The translations under genes were made by a program, and so were the position numbers. From Anaerolineae bacterium (GTDB taxonomy: Bacteria; Chloroflexota; Anaerolineae; J102): 49,597 nt of DNA. This document shows, piece by piece, positions 14,034-23,004 of the stretch (positions within the stretch are counted from its first letter, which is position 1; each line of letters opens with the position of its first letter). The notes below the pieces were generated by a model that was not told the origin of the DNA, made no database searches, and saw only the letters and a program-made list of their open reading frames with translations. The DNA lies in assembly GCA_026991225.1 (NCBI GenBank), contig JALXCB010000119.1, positions 1 to 49,597 on the forward strand, given 5' to 3'.

Positions 14034-14896
14034 GTCACGTCCTCCGATTTCTTGGTCCAGCGGAAGTAGATCAAAGTGGCGATGAGCATGGCGATCATCA
14101 TCACCATGGAGAGGGCGGAGCCGAAGGGCCAGTCGTGCGCTCCCAGGAACTGGTTGCTGATGATGTTGCCGATCATGAGGGATTTGCCGCCGCCCAGGAT
14201 GGCGGGGGTGACGAATGCGCCCAGGGAGGGGATGAAGACGAGCATGGAGCCCGCCACCACGCCCGGCAGCGACAGGGGCCAGGTGACCCGGCGGAAGGCT
14301 TTGGCGCTGGACGCGTAGAGGTCTCGGGCCGCTTCCAGCAGGCTTTCGTCCAGCCGTTCCAGCGCCGCATAGATGGGCAGCACCATCACCGGCAGCCAGC
14401 CATAGACCAGCCCCAGGATGATGGCGAAGTCATTGCCATACAAGGGCAGGGGCTTGTCGATGATCCCCCAGTTCATCAGAGTGACGTTGATGAGGCCGGT
14501 GTGGGTGCGCAGCAGGGTCAGCCAGGCGTAGGTGCGGATGAGGAAGTTGGTCCAGAAGGGGATCATCAGGGCGAAGACCAGGGCGTTGCGGCGGCTGGGC
14601 GGGCTTTTGGCGATGAAATAGGCCAGGGGATAGCCCAAAATCAGGGTGACCAGGGTGGTGACGATGGCGATGTAGAAGGAGCGGACGAAGGTTTTGAAGT
14701 AGAGGGGATCGAAGACGCGGCGGATGTTGTCCAGGGTGAACACCCATTCCACCCCGCCGTACTTGCCCCGCTCCAGAAAGCTGTAGACGAAGACGATGAC
14801 CAGGGGGGCCATGAAGAAGATGAGCAGGAAGATGACCGGAATGGCCAGGATCAACCAGGCCTGAAGCTCGGGATGGCGTCGCAAGCGTTCTGTCAT
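14030..14896 (-). CDS. potB: polyamine ABC transporter permease PotB
   Basis: 288 residues. First membrane helix WLILAIPVIFLLIFFMAPLVIV (residues ~15-36); the EAA loop reads LLEAARDLYASSAKAFRRVTWPLSLPG near residue 190. It pairs with PotC to form the membrane channel. It starts 4 bp after the potA stop and overlaps potC by 4 bp. Confidence 0.93.
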   Translation of the reverse strand: MTERLRRHPELQAWLILAIPVIFLLIFFMAPLVIVFVYSFLERGKYGGVEWVFTLDNIRRVFDPLYFKTFVRSFYIAIVTTLVTLILGYPLAYFIAKSPPSRRNALVFALMIPFWTNFLIRTYAWLTLLRTHTGLINVTLMNWGIIDKPLPLYGNDFAIILGLVYGWLPVMVLPIYAALERLDESLLEAARDLYASSAKAFRRVTWPLSLPGVVAGSMLVFIPSLGAFVTPAILGGGKSLMIGNIISNQFLGAHDWPFGSALSMVMMIAMLIATLIYFRWTKKSEDVT

Positions 14897-14900
14897 GGCG

Positions 14901-16004
14901 CTACTCCTTCAGAATCCGGGCGTGAGCCGCGTTCCAGGTGACGATGGTTTCCTCACCGATCTCCCAGGGCTCCTCGCCGATGTAGCTATTTTGCAGCCGC
15001 ACGACGATCTCGGAGCCGTCGCCCAGGACCACGGTGTGGCGGGTGTCGGCGCCCACATAGACCAGATGGGTGACCTTGCCCTTGACGTACGCCATCTGCT
15101 GCGAGGGCGATTTGGGCATCTCCTTGGGCTCCAACAGGTCCATTTTCTCCGGACGAATGGAGAGGACGGCTTTGTCACCCACCGACAGGCCCTCCTCGGC
15201 CCATCCCGCCACGACCTGCTGGCCCGTGTCCAGCGCCACCACGATCTCGGGCGACAGGCTGACCACCCGCACCGGGATGAAGTTCGTCTCGCCGATGAAG
15301 TCGGCCACGAAGCGGTCGGCGGGGTGTTCATAGATGCTTTCGGGATCGCCCACCTGATGCACCACGCCGTTGTTCATGACGGCGATGCGGTCCGACATGG
15401 TCAGGGCTTCTTCCTGGTCGTGGGTGACATAAATGAACGTGATGCCGACTTCCTCTTGCAAGGCTTTCAGTTCGATCTGCATGGCCTTGCGCAATTTCAG
15501 GTCCAGCGCGCCCAGGGGCTCGTCCAGCAGCAGCACCTCCGGGCGGTTGACCAATGCCCGGGCCAGGGCGATGCGCTGCTGCTGCCCGCCCGAAAGCTGC
15601 TTGGGCTTGCGATTGCCCATGCCCGCCAGCCGTACCATGGCCAGGGCTTCATCCACCCGGCGCTGGATTTCATCCTTGGGGACTTGGCGCATCTCCATGC
15701 CGAACGCGATGTTCTCCGCCACGGTCATGTGGGGGAAGAGGGCGTAGTTCTGGAAGACGGTGTTGACCGGGCGTTTGTTGGGCGGGCGATAGCCCTGTTG
15801 TTCGCCGTGGATGAAGATAGCGCCGCTGGTGGGCATCTCGAAGCCCGCGATCATGCGCAGGGTGGTGGTCTTGCCGCAGCCGCTGGGGCCGAGCAACGAA
15901 AAGAATTCGCCGTCCTTGATTTGCAGGGAGACGTGGTTGACCGCGATGACATCGCCGAATTGTTTGACCACATCCCGCAATTCGACCGCATACGCGTCGT
16001 TCAT
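14901..16004 (-). CDS. potA: polyamine ABC transporter ATP-binding protein PotA
   Basis: 367 residues. Walker A GPSGCGKTT (~39-47), signature LSGGQQQRIALARAL, Walker B LLLDEPLGALD, switch His in VTHDQEEA, and a C-terminal TOBE-type domain (from ~residue 240). N-terminal half VVKQFGDVIAVNHVSLQI is typical of PotA/FbpC-class importers. Hydrolyses ATP to drive uptake through PotBC. The ATG overlaps the lrp stop (ATGA), so regulator and importer are co-transcribed and coupled. Confidence 0.95.
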   Translation of the reverse strand: MNDAYAVELRDVVKQFGDVIAVNHVSLQIKDGEFFSLLGPSGCGKTTTLRMIAGFEMPTSGAIFIHGEQQGYRPPNKRPVNTVFQNYALFPHMTVAENIAFGMEMRQVPKDEIQRRVDEALAMVRLAGMGNRKPKQLSGGQQQRIALARALVNRPEVLLLDEPLGALDLKLRKAMQIELKALQEEVGITFIYVTHDQEEALTMSDRIAVMNNGVVHQVGDPESIYEHPADRFVADFIGETNFIPVRVVSLSPEIVVALDTGQQVVAGWAEEGLSVGDKAVLSIRPEKMDLLEPKEMPKSPSQQMAYVKGKVTHLVYVGADTRHTVVLGDGSEIVVRLQNSYIGEEPWEIGEETIVTWNAAHARILKE

Positions 16005-16477
16005 ACAACCTCCTTGGTGGGGTGGAAATAGGGATCGGCCCCATAGGCCATCTTGATGGTGCGCAAAATGAAAAAGCTTTGGGTCTGGGCCACGCCCGGA
16101 ACCTTCCGCAGTTTTTGGTTGAGGAATTGGGTGAAATGCTCCCGATCCCGGCAGATCACCTCCACCATCAAATCGAAGCCCCCCGACACCATGATCAGAT
16201 AGCTCACTTCAGGAAAACGGGCGATCTGGCGGGCGACATCTTCCACATCGGCGTTATGCAGATTCACGCCGATCATGGCCGGCGCGTCGTATCCCATGCG
16301 CACCGGATCAATGAGCCCCACGATCTGCATGACGCCCTTTTCGACCATGCGGGCGACGCGGTTGCGCACGGTGCCCTCCGAGACCGACAGCGCCTGAGCG
16401 ATCTCGGTATAGGGTTTGCGGCCATCCGTTCGCAGCATTTCCAGGATGGCGAGGTCGAGTTCGTCCGGCTGGAACAT
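16001..16477 (-). CDS. Lrp/AsnC family regulator of the importer operon
   Basis: 158 residues: AsnC HTH (ELDLAILEMLRTDGRKPYTEIAQALSVSEGTVRNRV, 5-41) and RAM domain with SGGFDLMVEVICRD. Short form without N-terminal extension. First gene of lrp-potABCD; being coupled to the importer, it probably senses the imported amine or an amino acid derived from it. A perfect 15-bp palindrome lies 121 bp upstream, a plausible binding site. Confidence 0.92.
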   Translation of the reverse strand: MFQPDELDLAILEMLRTDGRKPYTEIAQALSVSEGTVRNRVARMVEKGVMQIVGLIDPVRMGYDAPAMIGVNLHNADVEDVARQIARFPEVSYLIMVSGGFDLMVEVICRDREHFTQFLNQKLRKVPGVAQTQSFFILRTIKMAYGADPYFHPTKEVV

Positions 16478-16597
16478 GGGTAAAGTAATCAGTGGTCAGT
16501 GTGTGAAAGGAACTGGCGCGTTTCAGCAAGGGCGATGCGTGACCGGGCGAGTGGGGCGCATGGCGTTGCGCATGACGCAAACATGAGGGGCAGTTTA

Positions 16598-16612
16598 CTA
16601 CGATATTCGTAG
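16598..16612. promoter_or_regulatory. perfect 15-bp palindrome, candidate Lrp operator
   Basis: CTACGATATTCGTAG is a perfect dyad with a 3-bp AT centre, the general form of Lrp/AsnC operators. It sits between the divergent lrp-pot operon and the ResB-like gene. Otherwise the 16478-16808 gap holds a short heptad trace (AATCAGTGGTCAGTGTG, ~16486-16502) and the promoter at 16697. Confidence 0.5.
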
Positions 16613-16696
16613 AAATGCAAATCGGAGTTTATGATATCCGCATTGCGGGCTTGCAGTCAATCTACCAAACGCCCACGACCTTCATCCCCCTCCATC

Positions 16697-16726
16697 TTGA
16701 CAGCTTTAGACCCCAACGTCTATACT
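16697..16726 (+). promoter_or_regulatory. sigma70-like promoter
   Basis: TTGACA (16697-16702), 18-bp spacer, TATACT (16721-16726). Predicted start near 16733, 76 nt before the ResB-like ATG. Confidence 0.7.
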
Positions 16727-16808
16727 GAGTGCGTTGCCATCCCAACCATCCACGATCCCCCGAAACGCTTGGGATGGCGCGACACGCGGCCATGGATAGG
16801 GAACCTGT

Positions 16809-18173
16809 ATGAAAGAGACGACGCCCCAGGCAAGCGCCTCCATCGCCATGCGACCGGCTTCTGAGGAGTCGCCTTCCTTTTTGGTGAAGCTGTGGCGGGG
16901 ATTGACGCATCCGTTTTTGTTGGGCATCCTGCTGATTCTGGCAGGGGGCGTCATGGCCGCGCATCTGTGGCTGCCCCAACTGCCTACGGCCCTGGCCAAC
17001 GATCCTTTGGCCGCCGCGGCCTGGCTGGACGCCGCGGCCGCTTCCGCGCCGGGCGGAGCGGTCTTTCGGGCGCTGGGGCTGTTCGATCTGGCTCACAATC
17101 TGGCGCTGCGCCTGTTGCTGCCCCTGCTGGCCGCGGTGCTGTTGGCGCATCTGGCGGGAACGGTATGGCGGGCGTGGGCTGCGCGGCGGTTGGAGCCGCC
17201 CGACCGCTGGCTGCCGGGCCTCGTCGCCTGGGACGCCACTCTCGCGCCCGCTCCCGAGCAGGCCGTATGGTTCGACGCCTGCACGGATATCTGCGGTTCG
17301 CCCCGCATCGCCGAACTGGCCGGCGAGGAGGACGTCGCGGGGGTCTGCGATTGTCATCCTCGGCAGCAATGGCTGGGTTTGGCCTGGGAATTGGGGTTGC
17401 TGCTGGCCCTGGCCGCGTTGTTGCTGAACCTGTACAGCGGCTGGCAGATCGATCCCATCGTGCTGGACCCGGGCCAGAGCGTGTCCCTGGCTCCTTACGC
17501 GACCAAAGACGTTTCCCTGAGCGAGGACACCGCGCAGATCACGCTTTGTTGTCCACAGGCGACCGCGCTCGTGGCCCAAGGCGGCGTCAGCGCGGATGGT
17601 GTGGCGGTGAAGGTGGTTGCCACCGGGCGGGCTGTGCAGGCGGCCCTGCTGCGGGATGGGCGCCCCCTTCAGCTTCAGGCCATCGAGGAGAACGCCCGCG
17701 TCGCCCGTCAGCTCGTGGTGCATTTCCCCGAGGCCCGCAGCGAGCGCGCCATCGCTGCGCCCGAGGCCGGTCTCGCGTTTAGGCTGGTGGCGCTGGACGA
17801 TGGCGGCGTGCGCGTTCAGGCCCTGAACGCAGACAATCAGACCCTCTTTTCCCATGACGTGTACGAGGCCAGTGCGTTGCCCCTGGGCGATGATCTGACG
17901 CTGCAACTCAAGCCCACCTCCTATGTACAACTCCGGGCCCTGGGGCGTCCCTGGACATGGTTGTTGCGGCCCGCGGGGCTGCTGATTCTAATCGGGCTGA
18001 TGGCGATCTGGCGCTGGCCCTACTGGCGGCTGGGCGTCCGCGCGAACGAAGCGGGCGCGGCCATCCGCTGGCAGGGTGCGCGGCGCACGAAAGCCCAATT
18101 TCAGCAATGGCTGTCTTATCTGAGGAACACAGAGGACGCTGAGGTTTCGTCGAGAACCCAGAGGAAAGACTGA
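16809..18173 (+). CDS. membrane protein of ResB-like topology
   Basis: 454 residues. Three hydrophobic segments (about 37-57, 98-122, 192-213), a large extracytoplasmic region (~215-375) and a fourth segment (~385-405) before a basic tail. This 3+1 arrangement with a W-rich ending resembles ResB of system II cytochrome c maturation, but I see no clear ResB sequence motif and no ResA/ResC partner nearby, so the identification is tentative. The last ~15 residues are low complexity and written in heptad-repeat DNA, with the TGA stop inside AAGACTG AAGATGA AAGACTG (18166-18186); the native C-terminus was probably replaced or extended. Start at 16809 with weak AGGG site. Confidence 0.5.
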   Translation: MKETTPQASASIAMRPASEESPSFLVKLWRGLTHPFLLGILLILAGGVMAAHLWLPQLPTALANDPLAAAAWLDAAAASAPGGAVFRALGLFDLAHNLALRLLLPLLAAVLLAHLAGTVWRAWAARRLEPPDRWLPGLVAWDATLAPAPEQAVWFDACTDICGSPRIAELAGEEDVAGVCDCHPRQQWLGLAWELGLLLALAALLLNLYSGWQIDPIVLDPGQSVSLAPYATKDVSLSEDTAQITLCCPQATALVAQGGVSADGVAVKVVATGRAVQAALLRDGRPLQLQAIEENARVARQLVVHFPEARSERAIAAPEAGLAFRLVALDDGGVRVQALNADNQTLFSHDVYEASALPLGDDLTLQLKPTSYVQLRALGRPWTWLLRPAGLLILIGLMAIWRWPYWRLGVRANEAGAAIRWQGARRTKAQFQQWLSYLRNTEDAEVSSRTQRKD

Positions 18174-18213
18174 AGATGAAAGACTGGCGCTTGCGCCTTT
18201 CCGGAGAAACGAA

Positions 18214-18867
18214 ATGACCCTTATGACCACCTCTCCCATCGTCGTCGGCGTGGCGGGCGGCAGCGGTTCGGGCAAAACCACGGTCGTGCATCGCATTCTC
18301 GACCGGGTGGGCTGGGACCGCATCGCCTATCTGCCCCATGACGCTTACTACAAGGACGCCTCCCATCTGCCCTGGAACCAGCGCATTCATCTCAATTACG
18401 ACCATCCCAACTCGCTGGACAACGACCTGCTCATCGCCCATCTGAAGATGCTGCTCCGCGGCGAGCCCGTAGACGCGCCCATCTACGACTTCTCCACCCA
18501 CACCCGCAGTCCCGAGACCCGTCGCGTCCTGCCCAGCCCCGTCATCCTGGTCGAGGGCATCCTCGTGTTCGTCGATCCCCGTCTGCGCGACCTGATGGAT
18601 ATCAAAATCTATGTGGACACGCCCGCGGACGAGCGGTTCATCCGCCGTCTGCTGCGGGATATCCGGGAGCGCGGGCGGACGGTGGAGTCGGTGGTGGAAC
18701 AGTATCAGACCACCGTGCGCCCCATGCACATGAAGTTCGTTGAGCCTTCCAAGCAATATGCGGACATCATCATCCCCGAGGGCGGGCACAACGACGTGGC
18801 CATGGAGATGGTCATCGGGCGCATCGAGGCCCTATTGGCCGCGCACGAAGCCGGGACGGAGGGTTAG
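18214..18867 (+). CDS. udk: uridine kinase
   Basis: 217 residues. P-loop GVAGGSGSGKTT near residue 10, YLPHDAYYKD, LNYDHPNSLDNDLL, PIYDFSTHTR and VILVEGILVF are the uridine kinase (Udk/UCK) signatures; RLLRDIRERGRT is the lid. It phosphorylates uridine/cytidine with ATP or GTP in pyrimidine salvage. GGAGA 6 nt before the ATG; a second in-frame ATG three codons on is possible. It follows the ResB-like gene by 40 bp and may share its transcript. Confidence 0.95.
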   Translation: MTLMTTSPIVVGVAGGSGSGKTTVVHRILDRVGWDRIAYLPHDAYYKDASHLPWNQRIHLNYDHPNSLDNDLLIAHLKMLLRGEPVDAPIYDFSTHTRSPETRRVLPSPVILVEGILVFVDPRLRDLMDIKIYVDTPADERFIRRLLRDIRERGRTVESVVEQYQTTVRPMHMKFVEPSKQYADIIIPEGGHNDVAMEMVIGRIEALLAAHEAGTEG

Positions 18868-18923
18868 AGGCTGTTATGCACTTTGCTTTTCTCAAAGGTC
18901 AGGATCGCCGCATCGAGCGTTGA

Positions 18924-19037
18924 AATTCGCCGCAGATAACGCGGATGAAGCGGATTCTCGCGGATTTTTTAAAAGATGGCATCTTTTTCAGTAAAATCCG
19001 TGTTGATCCGTTGCATCAGTATCATCCGTGGCGAATT
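18924..19037. repeat. periodic inverted repeat with AATTCGCC ends
   Basis: AATTCGCC (18924-18931) and GGCGAATT (19030-19037) end an imperfect hairpin of GGAT-containing words with an AAAAGATGGCATCTTTTT inner stem. Lies between convergent udk and the antiporter gene. Confidence 0.65.
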
Positions 19038-19093
19038 GAAACGCACGTCATCCACAAACTCGCATCAAATTGTCGATAAGTTCATAACAGGCT

Positions 19094-20911
19094 CTAGTCG
19101 GGCGGCTTTGACGCCTCCAGCCTGAATCCGGGCACGACCAGGGCGATGAGACGGTCGCCTGGCTGGGGCGCGTAGGATTCGGTGGCGGTGATCACCTTCA
19201 GGAGGCGGTCGCGGATGACGAACATGGGGATGAGCGCGTCGGCGGCGCGTTCAGCGAGGGCGTCGGGGTCGAAGGCTTCCGCCATCTCGATGATTTCCAA
19301 CGTCCAGCCCGCGTTGAAGCGTTCGTTGAGCTTGCGGTAGGTCATGTCGGGCCCGAACAGCAATCGCCCCACCAGGAAATCGGGCAGGCCGTCGGCGCGT
19401 TGGCCTTCGATGGATTGGGGCGGAAGCTGGTAGACGTTGGCGCGGCCGAAGATGTCGGCCATGTGCAGGCAGGCCAGCGTGTTGACTTCGTCGTTGGAGG
19501 TGAGGGCCAGCAGCTTGCCCACGCCGCCCAGATCGATCTCCTCGACGAATTCTTCGAAGAGGATGTTGCCGCAATAGGCTTGCAATTCCTCGGCCTGGGC
19601 CAGCGTGCAGTTGCGGGGGTTGGTGTCGATAAGAACGGCTTTGAAGCCCGCGTCTTGCAGGCTTTTGGCCAGGCGCCGGGCGCCCCGATGGGCCCCCACC
19701 AGCAACGCGCCCTGCGGGTTCGCCTGCGCCAGGCCCAGGCGTCGGGCCAGGGGGCCCGCGGAGAGGCCGTAGACCAGCACCGTGCCGATGATGACCAGGA
19801 AGGTGAGGGAGACCAGTATGTCCGCGTGGGGAAAGCCCACATGCGCCAGTTCGATGGCGAAGATGGAAGCCACCGATGCAGCCACGATGCCGCGCGGGGC
19901 CATCCAGGCCAGAAAGCCTTTCTCGGCGAGGTTGAGGGAGGAGCCCAGGGTGGAGAAGAACACGCTCAGCGGTCGGGCCAGGAGGATGATCGCGGCCAGG
20001 AACAGGAGTCCGGGCCAGCCCAGGCCCAGGATGTCACCCAGTTGCAGGCGGGCGGCCAGCAACACGAAAATGCTGGATGTGAGCAGCACGCCCAGGTCTT
20101 CCTTGAACTCGATGATGTGCTTGATGGCCACCGCGTTCTGATTGGCCAGCGCCATGCCCATGATGGTGGCCGCCAGCAGGCCCGATTCCGAGGCCAGCAG
20201 GTTGGAGAGGGCGAAGACCACGATCACCGCCATCAGGGTAAACGCGTTCTGGAGATGGTCGGGGATGAGATAGTGCTTGAGCAGGTAGGCCAACCCCCTC
20301 GCGCCCGCCCACCCCAGGGCCGCACCGATGATCACAATCTGCAACAGGCTGATGACCGCCTCGCCCGTGGCCTCCCGCAGGTTGGTCTGCAAAATCGTAT
20401 CGAACACCAGCAGGGCCAGGGTCGCGCCCACCGGGTCGATGAGGATGCCCTCCCACCGCAGGATGGACCCCACCGGGCCCTCGGGCCGCACATCCCGCAG
20501 CAGGGGCAGGATCACCGTGGGCCCGCTGACGATGAGAATGACTCCCAGCACCAGCGCGAGCTGGAAATCGAGTCCGATGATGAAGTGGGCTGCGGCCGCG
20601 CTCACGGCCCAGGTGATCAGCGCGCCTATGGAGATCAGCATCCAGACGACACGCTGGATCTCGGGCAGGTCCTTGAATCGCAGGCCGAGCCCACCCTCGA
20701 ACAGGATGATCCCCACGGCCAGGGAGACCAGGGGGAACAACAGCTCCCCGAACAGCGCATCGGGATTGACGAACCCGAAGACAGGCCCGATGAGCAGTCC
20801 GAAGATCAGGAGCAGGAGGATGGAGGGAATGCGCAGACGCCAGGCCAGCCATTGCGCCAGGATGCCGGCGAAGATGATGATGGCCAGGCCCAGGATGAAG
20901 TCAACGGTCAT
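19094..20911 (-). CDS. Na+/H+ (CPA1-type) antiporter with C-terminal TrkA-like domains
   Basis: 605 residues from MTVDFILGLAII (20911); upstream in-frame codons run into repeat DNA. About 12 membrane helices through residue ~410, with FEGGLGL, LIVSGPTVILPLL, EGILIDPVGA and WMAPRGIVAA as the antiporter core; D in IDPVGA is the expected ion-binding acid. After ~420 a Rossmann-like TrkA-N domain (GALLVGAHRGARRLAKSLQ...VLIDTNPRN) and a TrkA-C-like end follow, which usually bind nucleotide and gate the transporter. Exports Na+ or K+ in exchange for H+. No clear ribosome site. Confidence 0.9.
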   Translation of the reverse strand: MTVDFILGLAIIIFAGILAQWLAWRLRIPSILLLLIFGLLIGPVFGFVNPDALFGELLFPLVSLAVGIILFEGGLGLRFKDLPEIQRVVWMLISIGALITWAVSAAAAHFIIGLDFQLALVLGVILIVSGPTVILPLLRDVRPEGPVGSILRWEGILIDPVGATLALLVFDTILQTNLREATGEAVISLLQIVIIGAALGWAGARGLAYLLKHYLIPDHLQNAFTLMAVIVVFALSNLLASESGLLAATIMGMALANQNAVAIKHIIEFKEDLGVLLTSSIFVLLAARLQLGDILGLGWPGLLFLAAIILLARPLSVFFSTLGSSLNLAEKGFLAWMAPRGIVAASVASIFAIELAHVGFPHADILVSLTFLVIIGTVLVYGLSAGPLARRLGLAQANPQGALLVGAHRGARRLAKSLQDAGFKAVLIDTNPRNCTLAQAEELQAYCGNILFEEFVEEIDLGGVGKLLALTSNDEVNTLACLHMADIFGRANVYQLPPQSIEGQRADGLPDFLVGRLLFGPDMTYRKLNERFNAGWTLEIIEMAEAFDPDALAERAADALIPMFVIRDRLLKVITATESYAPQPGDRLIALVVPGFRLEASKPPD

Positions 20912-20975
20912 CGTTCGGATAAGGGAATGAAAGGAGGGGTATTGCTTTGAAGGTAGATTGGGTAAACCTGGAAAT

Positions 20976-20994
20976 CGGTAGACCGGTAGACCGG
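20976..20994. repeat. 8-bp tandem words (CGGTAGAC)
   Basis: CGGTAGAC CGGTAGAC CGG, period 8, related to the array at 49198-49286. Located just upstream of the antiporter. Confidence 0.7.
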
Positions 20995-21049
20995 GAGGGC
21001 TGAATAACTGACACAACGCGTTTAGGGCTGCTTCGGTCGCTTATACTGT

Positions 21050-21154
21050 CGACTGAAGTCGCACATGGCAGGCCTGCGGCCAGTGGAGGCCTCCGCCGTC
21101 CAAAACGATGATGATAAAAAGGTCGCCGGAGGGCGACCATTGGCGCAATGCGCC
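21050..21154 (-). repeat. covarying multi-hairpin repeat R3, copy A
   Basis: Read on the minus strand: GGCGC-ATT-GCGCC, then GGTCGCC-CTCC-GGCGACC, then a GGACGGCGGAGGCC/CTGGCCGCAGGCCTG block, then CGAC-TTCA-GTCG. Copy B is at 45874-45979. In the second hairpin C:G here is replaced by A:T there, keeping the stem. Nothing else is seen in 20995-21388. Confidence 0.8.
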
Positions 21155-21388
21155 TAAAGCGCCGCCAGTGCGCCTCCATTCTGAAGCGCCCCTGTGGTCG
21201 TCGGGCGTTTTGACAAAGTGGCGGGTACATGCTAAACAATCCATAACCGGCGTGCTCGTCGGATAATCAATAGTTAGCCTTCCTTTCGTGCAGGCGGCCC
21301 GTTCATCTTGAGCGAAAAGCAAAGGCCGCAAGCAGCGGCATGACCCGCCCCTCGCGGCCTGCGATTGGCAAACCCGCCCTACGCCGCT

Positions 21389-22987
21389 TTATTCCTTGTA
21401 CAACCGCACGCGGCGGTTGGGTTCGCGGCCGTAGGAGTGGGAGATGAGGTTGGCCTCGCGGGCAAGCTGGTGCTGGAGCCGGCGCACTTCAGGCGGTTGC
21501 GGCGAAAGCTCCACCACGGGCGCGCCCGCCAGCACCTTCTCCACCCCGCGCATGGTCTCTTCGATGGCCAGACTGACGGGATCGGCCGTGTCCACCCGCA
21601 GGGCGAAGATGTCGGCCAGCAGGGTCTCCATCTGATGCACGGTGTTGGAGCGGAGCACGTAGATGGGGATGCCGCGCTCCTCGGCCTCGCTGATGGGCTG
21701 CGGGCGTTTGCGATAGTAGTTCTTCAGGGTGATGACCGCGGACGCCCGGCGCAGGTCATTGACGATCTCGATGGGCACGCCCAGGTTTTGGGCCGCGGAG
21801 CGCAGGCGGTTCTGGCCCACGCCGTAGGGGTAGATGCGCACGGCCCGCACCGCACCGCTGCGCTCATCCCGCGCGGACGCCCGGCTGACGTCGTAGCCGT
21901 TTTCATAGCGAGAGCGTTTGGGCAGGCCGGAGCGGTCCTTCTTCAGGGAGTCGCCCTTCTCGATGATGATCTCGCCGTTTTCGTTGCGATAGCGGGTCTC
22001 GGGCTTCAGGGGCCGGTCCCGCAGGATGGCGTCCACAGCCTTGCTCACGTCGTGATGGACGATGAGATGCTGGCGATCCACGATCTCGATGAGCACGTCG
22101 AAGGTGGGCGGGGAGCGGCGTTCCAGCACCGATTTCTGCGTGCCCCGGCGGCGGGCCTCCTCGTCCGACAGGGTGACCGATTCGATGCCGCCCACCAGGT
22201 CGGAGAGGGTGGGGTTGAGCAGGAGGTTGGCCAGGGTGCGGCCATGTGCGGTGCCGATGAGCTGGACGCCCCGTTCGGCGATGGTGCGCGCGGCCTCGGC
22301 CTCCAGCTCGCGGCCGATCTCGTCGATGACGATGACCTCGGGCATGTGGTTCTCCACGGCCTCGATCATGACCTCGTGCTGCTCGGAGGGCTTGCGCACC
22401 TGCATACGTCGGGCCCGACCGATGGCGGGATGGGGAATGTCGCCGTCGCCGCCGATCTCGTTGGAGGTGTCTACGATGACGACGCGCTTGCCCTGGTCGG
22501 CCAGGACGCGGGCGGCCTCGCGCAGAAGGGTGGTCTTGCCCACGCCCGGACGGCCCAGCAGCAGGATGCTCTTGCCGCTGGTGACGATGTCCTGGATGAT
22601 GTCGATGGTGCCATACACCGCCCGACCGACGCGGCAGGTCAACCCCACCACCTTGCCCTGACGGTTGCGGATGGCGGAGATGCGGTGCAGGGTGCGGGTG
22701 ATGCCCGCGCGGTTATCGTCGGTGAACTGCCCCACGCGTTCGATCACATAGGCGATGTCCGCCTCGGTGACCTCGCGGTCGAGCAGCACCCGATCGGAGT
22801 CGACATAACGGGCCTCGGGCTGTCGCCCCAGGTCCATGATGATCTCGATGAGCTCCCCTTCGTGGCCCAGTTCGCGCAGCCGGGCGCTGATTTCGGGCGG
22901 GAATACGGTCAGGAGGGCGTCCAGATCGTCGGTGATTCGGAGTTGGGTGGGTTTTGTAGGTAGGGAAGTAAGTTGTTGTTCAAGCAT
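21389..22987 (-). CDS. R3H domain-containing AAA ATPase (SpoIIIAA/Ycf45-like)
   Basis: 532 residues. Walker A LLLGRPGVGKTTLLRE (~142-157), Walker B VIVIDEIGRE, arginine-rich linkers, and a C-terminal R3H-like single-strand nucleic-acid-binding region (EPNRRVRLYKE end). This architecture is common in Chloroflexota, Cyanobacteria and plastids (Ycf45) and is related to the SpoIIIAA secretion-type ATPase. The substrate is unknown. Start at 22987 (MLEQQLTSLPTK). It is upstream of nothing obvious on its strand; the GNAT-like gene lies 17 bp before its start and may be co-transcribed. Confidence 0.88.
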   Translation of the reverse strand: MLEQQLTSLPTKPTQLRITDDLDALLTVFPPEISARLRELGHEGELIEIIMDLGRQPEARYVDSDRVLLDREVTEADIAYVIERVGQFTDDNRAGITRTLHRISAIRNRQGKVVGLTCRVGRAVYGTIDIIQDIVTSGKSILLLGRPGVGKTTLLREAARVLADQGKRVVIVDTSNEIGGDGDIPHPAIGRARRMQVRKPSEQHEVMIEAVENHMPEVIVIDEIGRELEAEAARTIAERGVQLIGTAHGRTLANLLLNPTLSDLVGGIESVTLSDEEARRRGTQKSVLERRSPPTFDVLIEIVDRQHLIVHHDVSKAVDAILRDRPLKPETRYRNENGEIIIEKGDSLKKDRSGLPKRSRYENGYDVSRASARDERSGAVRAVRIYPYGVGQNRLRSAAQNLGVPIEIVNDLRRASAVITLKNYYRKRPQPISEAEERGIPIYVLRSNTVHQMETLLADIFALRVDTADPVSLAIEETMRGVEKVLAGAPVVELSPQPPEVRRLQHQLAREANLISHSYGREPNRRVRLYKE

Positions 22988-23004
22988 AGATGGTATCTTT
23001 TATC

